A stretch of 24,443 bases of DNA from a virus, in the IMG/VR virus record IMGVR_UViG_3300017788_002246, positions 1-24,443 of that record; one strand, 5' to 3'. The position numbers and the translations under genes were made by a program. This document shows positions 6,464-11,544 of the stretch, in pieces (positions within the stretch are counted from its first letter, which is position 1; the number at the start of each line of letters is the position of its first letter). The notes beneath the pieces were generated by a model. It saw nothing but the letters and a program-made list of their open reading frames with translations, did no database searches and was not told where the DNA came from.

Positions 6464-6862
6464 TTATCGACGCATTTTGGCGATATCCACAGCCTCTTCG
6501 TCCGAAAAAATAGGAACAGCATTGCTCTTATGCATTGTGCCGATGCCTTTGATCTTATCGCCTGTGTAAATCTTTTCTGGATTTTTAAGACATGGACCGG
6601 CGGTAAACGGCAGACTATTAATTTTCTGGGTTTCTCTACCCGGGGGAGGATTATACGAAGGAAAAGATTTTTCCAATTTTGCATTTGATTCGATCTTTTT
6701 TCCGCTAAATTTCGGAGCCATTTTATCCCATTCTTGCTGTTTTTGGGCCCACGAATCTGCAAGCTCGCGAGCCTTACGTGCTTCGTCGGCGTTGCGAAAC
6801 TTGCGTTTACCTTTTTTCTTACCTGTGGTACTAAGCCACGGTCCCTCGAGATGCATTGTCAT
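6464..6862 (-). CDS. conserved T4-like phage protein of unknown function
   Basis: A 132-residue basic protein beginning MTMHLEGPWLSTTGKKKGKRKF, then RNADEARKARELADSW, a proline-rich middle (YNPPPGRETQ) and a distinctive end, KIKGIGTMHKSNAVPIFSDE followed by EAVDIAKMRR. I recall this N- and C-terminal pattern as widely conserved in marine T4-like phages without a known role. No catalytic motif is visible. The start lies 2 nt after the stop of the upstream gene, so it is in the same unit; an ATG two codons later is an equally good start. Confidence 0.8.
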   Translation of the reverse strand: MTMHLEGPWLSTTGKKKGKRKFRNADEARKARELADSWAQKQQEWDKMAPKFSGKKIESNAKLEKSFPSYNPPPGRETQKINSLPFTAGPCLKNPEKIYTGDKIKGIGTMHKSNAVPIFSDEEAVDIAKMRR

Positions 6863-6864
6863 GA

Positions 6865-7392
6865 TTAGGCGGTTTCAAACAAATTATTAAAAACAGTATC
6901 TGTTACAATAGACTTATTTTTGATATGAGATTCATCATTGATGTTGCCAACTGGAATATAACCTATCGATTCTTTGTGAGCTTCAATTAATTGATTTTCC
7001 ACGATTGTTAGATCGTGCTTAGGAAAATCTTCTGCAGAGAACGAATGATTAGTCATATCCCATACATGTATCGATACATCGTTTTTATGAATATCATGAA
7101 ATTTATCAATTACGGGAATAAAGTCTCCGCCCGAACTGTTTGAGGTCGTTGGCAGATCTTGCCAACCTGGGATATACCTAGCCTGACGATATATTCTTTC
7201 TCCGTGAGGGTCAGTTCTATACGTTGTGGTATATGATGATTGTCCATATTTCATTACGCTACCTTTATAAACAAAAGCATATACATAGTTTATAACTCCC
7301 AATTTTTTCATGATACCTTTGATTTCGCAGGCATTGTTGAGTTGAGATAGATCAATATCAAATTGGGGGAGTTTATTTTGATCGATAAACAT
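6865..7392 (-). CDS. GIY-YIG-like nuclease-fold protein (tentative)
   Basis: 175 residues from the ATG at 7392, chosen because AAGGAGA precedes it; an upstream start at 7434 would begin inside the promoter. The pattern INYVYAFVYKGSVMKYGQSS, GERIYRQARYIPGW, HVWDM and VENQLIEAHKESIGYIPVGN resembles a diverged GIY-YIG domain: a 'YvY' strand, 'KYGqS' in place of YIG, an Arg-containing helix, then a Glu-bearing helix and a final Asn. If so it may cut DNA, but the family placement is by pattern only and the catalytic set is incomplete by eye. It is first in a unit driven by a strong promoter, with a terminator from the ahpC operon just upstream. Confidence 0.55.
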   Translation of the reverse strand: MFIDQNKLPQFDIDLSQLNNACEIKGIMKKLGVINYVYAFVYKGSVMKYGQSSYTTTYRTDPHGERIYRQARYIPGWQDLPTTSNSSGGDFIPVIDKFHDIHKNDVSIHVWDMTNHSFSAEDFPKHDLTIVENQLIEAHKESIGYIPVGNINDESHIKNKSIVTDTVFNNLFETA

Positions 7393-7410
7393 GACGTTCT
7401 CCTTTTTGTT

Positions 7411-7439
7411 ATTATAGAATCTTATGCTCAACAAGTCAA
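7411..7439 (-). promoter_or_regulatory. sigma70-type promoter for the 6.5-7.4 kb genes
   Basis: -35 TTGACT (7439-7434), 17-bp spacer, -10 TATAAT (7416-7411). It starts directly after the terminator T-run of the ahpC-ahpD operon. Confidence 0.85.
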
Positions 7440-7442
7440 GAA

Positions 7443-7464
7443 AAAACCCACCGAAGTGGGTTTT
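7443..7464 (-). terminator. terminator of the ahpC-SGNH-ahpD operon
   Basis: Minus-strand hairpin AAAACCCAC-TTCG-GTGGGTTTT with an extra-stable C(UUCG)G loop and a following T-run. The A-rich 5' arm makes it potentially bidirectional. The same CAC-TTCG-GTG core recurs in the terminator at 10001-10026. Confidence 0.88.
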
Positions 7465-7488
7465 GATTTTTGATTCTATGTATTGACA

Positions 7489-8004
7489 TCACGAATTTAG
7501 CACTCTCGAAACACTGTTCATGACTGCAGCAATACGTCCGATGTCACGAAGTTGTTCAACAGTGTAACCTGCCTTCTTGAGTGTTTCGTAGTGTGCTTTG
7601 ACGCAGAAGTGACACTTGCCAACAATAGAAGCAGCCAACGAGTATGCTTCAAATCGTTCCTGTGTAGTACCACCGTGACTAGCGATAGCGTTCATACGTA
7701 GTTGTGCAGGGAGACCTTTTAGCTGTTCATCGTCTGCCATTTCGACATATGGATACCATACGTTGTTCTGTGCCATGATACTGGCCGCAGTCATAGCAGC
7801 GTTTGATTCGACCGGATCAATAAAAGTTGACAGAATAACAGCGACGATTTTACCATTGCCTGTGGCATGAGCAGCAGCCAAAGCACAGCCTTCTGCTACC
7901 ACTGGATCTAACTTAGAACGAAGTACTACTGCATCAATATTAAGACGTGTATCTTTAGCATATTCTGGTAATGCATTTTTTAAACTTTCAATCCACTGTG
8001 TCAT
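7489..8004 (-). CDS. ahpD: AhpD-type alkylhydroperoxidase
   Basis: 171 residues, the usual AhpD size. AhpD carries electrons from lipoamide/Lpd to AhpC and has weak peroxidase activity itself. The full active site seen in Mycobacterium tuberculosis AhpD is present with the right spacing: E119, then 12 residues on, C131-HF-C134-VKA-H138 (motif CHFCVKAH), followed by a helix ending MNSVSRVLNS. The duplicated helical N-terminal half typical of full-length AhpD is also there. It is the last gene of a three-gene operon that begins with ahpC, overlapping the SGNH gene by ATGA and followed by a UUCG-loop terminator. Its own reducing partner would have to come from the host. AhpD is unusual in a phage genome. 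Confidence 0.9.
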   Translation of the reverse strand: MTQWIESLKNALPEYAKDTRLNIDAVVLRSKLDPVVAEGCALAAAHATGNGKIVAVILSTFIDPVESNAAMTAASIMAQNNVWYPYVEMADDEQLKGLPAQLRMNAIASHGGTTQERFEAYSLAASIVGKCHFCVKAHYETLKKAGYTVEQLRDIGRIAAVMNSVSRVLNS

Positions 8005-8414
8005 CGTGTCTGTTCTCCTAAAATTTTATATCCTCGTCCAGTCGGATGAACCTTATCGGCACTCATATGACCTTGTGGTCGGGTGATGACCGTATCTCCA
8101 TATTCTTTGGCTATTCGTTGGATAGCATCATGAGGTACAGGTTTACGATCTTGACCAGGATCGATCCAAAACACACGATCTGCTTTCATAGCTGATCGCA
8201 TCTTTCTCAATTCCTGCTCAGTCTTGACACCCTTGTGGTCATTGGCACCTAGACTGATGATCAAGGTCTTAGCTGGCTTTTCAGATGCTCGACTCAAATA
8301 ATCTTTGTTCCATTGCCAACTGTTCCATCCTCCGCGAGCATAACTGACACACTCGGGACGGGCAGTTGAAGTTCCTACAGCAATACTATCTCCTATGATC
8401 ATACAGTCTATCAT
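8001..8414 (-). CDS. SGNH/GDSL-family hydrolase
   Basis: A 137-residue protein with the SGNH blocks: MIIGDSIAVG (block I, S10), ARGGWNSW (glycine block), ISLGANDH (N58) and SADKVHPTGRGYK (D120, H123). These are the catalytic Ser, oxyanion Gly/Asn and Asp-His of small esterases and lipases. It is shorter than most cellular members but of the size seen in phage versions. It is sandwiched between ahpC (1-nt gap) and ahpD (4-nt overlap), so it is certainly cotranscribed. Substrate unknown; deacylation of cell-wall or lipid peroxides is possible but pure inference. Confidence 0.85.
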   Translation of the reverse strand: MIDCMIIGDSIAVGTSTARPECVSYARGGWNSWQWNKDYLSRASEKPAKTLIISLGANDHKGVKTEQELRKMRSAMKADRVFWIDPGQDRKPVPHDAIQRIAKEYGDTVITRPQGHMSADKVHPTGRGYKILGEQTR

Positions 8415-8415
8415 A

Positions 8416-8961
8416 TTACACCTTTAGAGTCTCGCCGCCTACTGTGCGGTTACAGGCACAGAGTTCGCCGGTTTGTAGTGCATCGAGAACACGAAGTGTT
8501 TCTTCTGGGCTGCGACCAACGTTCAAATTGTTGACAGTAACGTGCTGGATTTCGTTGTTAGGATCAACGATGAATGTAGCACGTAGAGCAGCACCAGCTG
8601 GGGCATAGAAAATACCCAACTGATTGATCAGGCTGCGCTCGTCACGAGCAGTGTCAGCAAACTGAACATGTTTGATCTGCTTGAGATCGGGGTGTGCATT
8701 CTGCCAAGAAATTTTACAGAACTCATTGTCAGTAGAACCAGTAAGCAGAATAGCGTCGCGGTCTTCGAAATCCTTTGCTAATTTATCATAGGCAACGATT
8801 TCTGTCGGACATACGAATGTAAAGTCCTTTGGATAGTAAACGATTACTTTCCATTTACCTTCATATGATTTCTCTGTAATATCAAAGAAAGCATCTTCGG
8901 GCTGTCCTGGCTTAACGCCAACTAATGCAAATGCATCTAATTTATCACCAACTGTTTTCAT
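8416..8961 (-). CDS. ahpC: 2-Cys peroxiredoxin AhpC
   Basis: 181 residues. AhpC reduces hydrogen peroxide, organic peroxides and peroxynitrite. The peroxidatic site is FTFVCPTEI (T48, C51), with R127 in ALRATF. The resolving region is GELCACNRT (C168, C170), the three-cysteine pattern of the M. tuberculosis-type AhpC that is recharged by AhpD rather than AhpF; this agrees with ahpD two genes downstream. Shine-Dalgarno AAGGAGAT precedes the ATG. A long leader (~50 nt), two candidate promoters and a perfect palindrome at the -10 region suggest regulated expression. Identity is secure; the benefit to the phage is inferred as protection of infected cells from oxidative stress. Confidence 0.96.
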   Translation of the reverse strand: MKTVGDKLDAFALVGVKPGQPEDAFFDITEKSYEGKWKVIVYYPKDFTFVCPTEIVAYDKLAKDFEDRDAILLTGSTDNEFCKISWQNAHPDLKQIKHVQFADTARDERSLINQLGIFYAPAGAALRATFIVDPNNEIQHVTVNNLNVGRSPEETLRVLDALQTGELCACNRTVGGETLKV

Positions 8962-9007
8962 TTTATCTCCTTAGTGTGTGTTGAAAACTATCTAGAACTC
9001 TCTGTCC

Positions 9008-9024
9008 TATACAACGATTGTATA
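9008..9024. promoter_or_regulatory. palindromic operator candidate at ahpC promoter
   Basis: Perfect dyad TATACAA-CGA-TTGTATA. It covers the -10 box and start region of the proximal ahpC promoter, where a bound protein would block transcription. The half-sites recur around the tmRNA promoter with wider spacing. Confidence 0.6.
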
Positions 9025-9045
9025 TTTAATTATCCTATTAATCAA
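9017..9045 (-). promoter_or_regulatory. proximal sigma70-type promoter of ahpC
   Basis: -35 TTGATT (9045-9040), 17-bp spacer, -10 TACAAT (9022-9017). The sequence AAATATACAAT around its -10 is shared with the tmRNA promoter. Confidence 0.65.
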
Positions 9046-9051
9046 TGAAAA

Positions 9052-9079
9052 ATTATAGGTTTTTGTTATTATTTTTCAA
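9052..9079 (-). promoter_or_regulatory. distal sigma70-type promoter of ahpC
   Basis: -35 TTGAAA (9079-9074), 16-bp spacer, -10 TATAAT (9057-9052). It lies in the AT-rich space after the nuclease-like gene (8962-9108) and would give a second, longer leader. Confidence 0.5.
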
Positions 9080-9108
9080 TGAGAATAATAGATTTTGTTA
9101 ATATCAAA

Positions 9109-9963
9109 TTAACCAACGATCTGTTTAGATTTCAGAGCTTTGTTTAATTTTTTAGCAAGCTCAACAGATTCATCCCAAGTGTCGATGTTTACATAACCTC
9201 TTCGATCTTGGAAAACAGCATCGAGATTTTTTTCCTGCTTAATAAAATTAGAAAAAGAATCTTTAAAGTTTTTGTTATTCCATTTGCCTGCATGCCAAAT
9301 ATCAACCATGAAATAACCACTCTTTCGTGGACTGATACCTACATTAATTCCCGGGCCTCCAGCCCCATTGATGCTAGCATAACGAGGAGTAACATTAGTA
9401 AATACTCCAGGATGTTGTTCTGCCTTTTCCTGTAACATTTCAGAAAAATCTACAGAAGAATAGGTAGAACCGTTTGAAGAAACTCTACGGATCTTTTTAT
9501 CCTTTAGCATACCCGGACGGATTAATGGAACAAACTCAACATACGGTCCTTTGTCTGTTTCGAAACAAACAACACTCATCAGCCAAATTTGCACCGGCGT
9601 ATTTTCGTTACACCAACGGACAAATCCTTTGATGTGTTCATCGGCGTCTTCGCAGAGTAGAATTCCTTCGAAGCATTCTTTTTCGTACATGTAATAAAGG
9701 ATTTTACTGGCATGGATACTATCTAGCCAACCCGTACAATCTTGACTTTCGATTACATAGGCGACTACGTTTTCTGAATCTCGAATTACAAGATCTACAC
9801 GCTTTGAATCAATAGTATGATCCTCTGGCTTCACAACATAATCATCATCATATTCTGCAGATATAGAATTGATAAGACGTTTTGCTGTTGTGATATCCTG
9901 GCTGATAAATTTAGTGAAGGAAACTTCACCACCGAATGTTTCTTTGATATTAGATCGTTTCAT
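9109..9963 (-). CDS. PD-(D/E)XK-like nuclease-fold protein (tentative)
   Basis: 284 residues. The N-terminal part reads RVDLVIRDSENVVAYVIESQDCTGW (D57, E72, Q74), then HASKILYYMYEKECFEGILLCED and a WCNEN segment. The D...ExQ spacing with a following helix resembles the ExQ variant of the PD-(D/E)XK fold and DUF4268-type nucleases. The second half (about 190-284) is a separate region with HPGVFTNVTPRYASINGAGG and YFMVDIWHAGKWNNK, which may be substrate recognition. No membrane segment is visible. It is alone behind a consensus promoter whose start lands on its ATG. A restriction- or repair-like function is a guess; a host-takeover nuclease or anti-phage-competition role is equally possible. 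Confidence 0.6.
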   Translation of the reverse strand: MKRSNIKETFGGEVSFTKFISQDITTAKRLINSISAEYDDDYVVKPEDHTIDSKRVDLVIRDSENVVAYVIESQDCTGWLDSIHASKILYYMYEKECFEGILLCEDADEHIKGFVRWCNENTPVQIWLMSVVCFETDKGPYVEFVPLIRPGMLKDKKIRRVSSNGSTYSSVDFSEMLQEKAEQHPGVFTNVTPRYASINGAGGPGINVGISPRKSGYFMVDIWHAGKWNNKNFKDSFSNFIKQEKNLDAVFQDRRGYVNIDTWDESVELAKKLNKALKSKQIVG

Positions 9964-9969
9964 AGGGTT

Positions 9970-9998
9970 ATTCTACATTCATCAAACTATCTTGTCAA
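9970..9998 (-). promoter_or_regulatory. sigma70-type promoter of the nuclease-like gene
   Basis: -35 TTGACA (9998-9993), 17-bp spacer, -10 TAGAAT (9975-9970). The usual start, 7 nt after the -10, is the A of the ATG at 9963, so the transcript is predicted to be leaderless. It abuts the terminator at 10001-10026. Confidence 0.82.
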
Positions 9999-10000
9999 TA

Positions 10001-10026
10001 AAAAAGACCACCGAAGTGGTCTTTTT
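10001..10026 (-). terminator. terminator of the tmRNA gene
   Basis: Minus-strand hairpin AAAAAGACCAC-TTCG-GTGGTCTTTTT followed by further T; 11-bp stem with a C(UUCG)G loop. It is symmetrical enough to work in both directions. Confidence 0.9.
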
Positions 10027-10062
10027 GGTTATTTGATTACAAGGTTACCAACCCCGTGGAGA

Positions 10063-10104
10063 CTACGCCGCTAGGCGATTTTCTCCAAAAAATGCGTCAT
10101 TGGC
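10063..10104 (-). other. tmRNA tag reading frame
   Basis: Encodes ANDAFFGENRLAA and then TAG, starting at a GCC resume codon. The AND start and LAA end match proteobacterial tags; the LAA end is the ClpXP/ClpAP degron. The frame closes with TAG, the only place in the window where TAG serves as a natural stop. The hairpin CGCC-TAGC-GGCG overlaps the end of the tag. Confidence 0.85.
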
Positions 10105-10191
10105 ATTTATTAGTTTTGCTTGATTTAGGGTCATCGCCTACCCTGCTGTCCACTTGGCTACTCTTTGCCCTGTCGAGACCAGATCCGGCCC

Positions 10192-10250
10192 ATCAGAAAC
10201 ACACTGTACAGATATTAGCGATGGCCTCTGTGGGACAATCAGTGTGCTTT
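10192..10250 (-). other. intervening segment of the pre-tmRNA
   Basis: 59 nt between the encoded CCA of the acceptor piece and the 5' G of the coding piece. AGCACACTG and CAGTGTGTT can pair (9 bp with one G-U), bringing the two mature ends together for cutting by RNase P and 3'-processing nucleases. Confidence 0.75.
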
Positions 10251-10321
10251 TGGTGGACCGGGCGGGAATCGAACCCGCGTCCAGAACACATTTTGCTTCG
10301 CTTCATACAACAATAAACTAC

Positions 10322-10350
10322 ATTGTATATTTATTTTTGACTGTTGTCAA
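10322..10350 (-). promoter_or_regulatory. sigma70-type promoter of the tmRNA
   Basis: -35 TTGACA (10350-10345), 17-bp spacer, -10 TACAAT (10327-10322). The -35 overlaps the stop of the 2OG-oxygenase gene. ATACAA (10305-10310) and TTGTAT (10323-10328) form a split dyad like that at ahpC. Confidence 0.85.
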
Positions 10351-10808
10351 GAGATTATTTGGTCTGATTTAAACCAACTTGACAATGTAAATCGTTCTCC
10401 TATTACAGTGTTTACACCATGCAATATATGGGAGTTTTCAAAAACTATTAATTCACCGCGTTTTGGTTTAATTTTATAATCTTGTATGATTAATTCGCCG
10501 CCTGCATAATCATCATTGAGATAGGTTATAGCGGCATACTTATCTCCTTGATCAACATGCATTTCCATATGACCGCCGTTTAACCATCTGATAATTTCTG
10601 CATTATCTAGATAGACATTGGACAAAGATTTACATTTTTTTATAACCTTATCTAAACACTCGGACACAAATAAATCTTTGCAGTCTAAAATGTTAATGGG
10701 TTCGGTAGAATTGTATCTAAATTTGTCTTTCAAATTATTTTGATAATAGTCAATTAGGCGACCGCAGTCGTTATCAGATAAAAAATTTTCAAATCTATTC
10801 ACGTCCAT
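10347..10808 (-). CDS. 2OG-Fe(II) oxygenase, prolyl-hydroxylase-like
   Basis: 153 residues of the 2-oxoglutarate/Fe(II) dioxygenase superfamily, P4H-like branch. The iron ligands are visible: H84-V-D86 in MEMHVDQGDK and H130 in NSHILHGV, with R139 (GERFTLSSWF) as the 2-oxoglutarate anchor. The connecting strand YAAITYLNDDYAGGEL and KPKRGELIVF are typical. Such genes are very common in T4-like cyanophages; substrates are unknown, with protein prolyl or nucleobase hydroxylation both suggested for relatives. It is the last protein gene of the nrd cluster, just before the tmRNA promoter. Confidence 0.9.
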   Translation of the reverse strand: MDVNRFENFLSDNDCGRLIDYYQNNLKDKFRYNSTEPINILDCKDLFVSECLDKVIKKCKSLSNVYLDNAEIIRWLNGGHMEMHVDQGDKYAAITYLNDDYAGGELIIQDYKIKPKRGELIVFENSHILHGVNTVIGERFTLSSWFKSDQIIS

Positions 10809-10811
10809 AAA

Positions 10812-10874
10812 TTATATAAGAACTATAAAAAATATAATTGCGATAACAGCGAAACCTAATATAAATCTGATCAT
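10812..10874 (-). CDS. 20-residue single-span membrane micropeptide
   Basis: A tiny frame starting MIRFILGFAVIA and ending in further Ile, Phe, Val and Leu: one basic residue, then an unbroken hydrophobic helix of about 17 residues. GGAAG sits 6 nt before the ATG. It exactly fills the space between the oxygenase gene (3-nt gap) and orf86 (13-nt gap) in a cluster with almost no waste DNA, which supports it as real. Function unknown; it could be a holin-like or regulatory membrane peptide. Confidence 0.5.
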   Translation of the reverse strand: MIRFILGFAVIAIIFFIVLI

Positions 10875-10887
10875 ATCATCTTCCAAC

Positions 10888-11148
10888 TTAGTTTCCTTTT
10901 TTATGAGATTGCGTTAACAATTTTGAATGAAGAATCATATTTTCTGTAGTCAATTTGGTAATTGTAGCTAACATGATTAATTTTTGATCATCTGTAATCT
11001 CATCTTTGTCAAACATTTCTAAAATACTGGTTCCAATCATTTTCATGGCTTGTTCTTTACCGTTTGTAAAAATTCCCCAATCAATAGGATCACCTTCCTC
11101 TGCGGCAAAAGCGATGTCTATCAATTCTTCCAAAGTTATTTTAGCCAA
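10888..11148 (-). CDS. conserved phage protein of unknown function (orf86)
   Basis: 86 residues, acidic at the start (ITLEELIDIAFAAEEGDPID) and mainly helical throughout (KEQAMKMIGTSILEMFDKDE and LIMLATITKLTTENMILHSK). No metal-binding, membrane or catalytic motif. It overlaps the DUF454 gene by 13 nt. I recall similar short proteins in T4-like cyanophages, annotated only as hypothetical. Confidence 0.72.
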   Translation of the reverse strand: MAKITLEELIDIAFAAEEGDPIDWGIFTNGKEQAMKMIGTSILEMFDKDEITDDQKLIMLATITKLTTENMILHSKLLTQSHKKGN

Positions 11149-11543
11149 CCTATTTTCTCCCCATTGTCTTTTCTACGTTGCCATTCTTCTACAGAACTAG
11201 GATAACGCCAGGCCCATATAGCCACTAATAGCATCATGATTCCACTATAGATTACACCCCTAATAGGCACGAAGAAATACATGAACAGTAAACTACTCGA
11301 CATCACTATGATCATAGCATATTTGGCTTTTTGCGGAAATACTCTTTTGTTTTCCCAGTTCAATAAGAATGGTCCAAAGTGTTTGTGATTGTAGATCCAG
11401 TTTTCCATCTTCTTGCTGCTACGTGCGAAGCAGTAGGCAGCACCTACCAGGAAGATTGAAAAAGGTATACCAGGGGTTACTACGCCGATATAGGCCATGA
11501 TAAGGCACAGCCAACCTAAAATAAAGAATATTGCTTTTTTCAT
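11136..11543 (-). CDS. DUF454 (YbaN-like) inner membrane protein
   Basis: 135 residues. The signature of the YbaN/DUF454 family is present: LGWLCLIMAYIGVVTPGIPF, then a phenylalanine- and alanine-rich stretch ending YCFARSSKKMENWI, then HFGPFLLNWE. Three to four membrane segments lie at about 4-35 and 74-110, ending in a charged tail (EEWQRRKDNGEKIGWLK). The cellular family has no established function. A phage copy between a PAAR-peptidase and orf86 is unexpected. It starts 1 nt after the preceding gene's stop. Confidence 0.85.
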   Translation of the reverse strand: MKKAIFFILGWLCLIMAYIGVVTPGIPFSIFLVGAAYCFARSSKKMENWIYNHKHFGPFLLNWENKRVFPQKAKYAMIIVMSSSLLFMYFFVPIRGVIYSGIMMLLVAIWAWRYPSSVEEWQRRKDNGEKIGWLK

Positions 11544-11544
11544 T

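Larger units (their letters stand above)
10040..10315 (-). ncRNA. ssrA: circularly permuted two-piece tmRNA
   Basis: tmRNA rescues stalled ribosomes and tags their products for proteolysis. On the minus strand the acceptor half comes first: T-arm GCGGG-TTCGATT-CCCGC (10278-10262), acceptor strand CCGGTCC (10261-10255), A73 and an encoded CCA (10253-10251). A 59-nt spacer (10250-10192) containing a hairpin (CACACTG/CAGTGTG) joins it to the coding half, which begins GGGCCGG (10191-10185) and continues ATCTGGTCTCGACAG, the tmRNA D-arm signature. The two acceptor strands pair over 7 bp and give a G3-U70 wobble, the alanyl-tRNA synthetase identity element. A tag frame follows. This half-order is the alphaproteobacterial/cyanobacterial/some betaproteobacterial permuted form. 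The outer ends are approximate. Confidence 0.93.

Noticed and set aside
10251-10280. Ordinary tRNA gene at the T-arm and CCA
   Set aside because: No anticodon arm or D-arm precedes it; the 5' acceptor strand is found 60 nt downstream, which identifies a permuted tmRNA instead.
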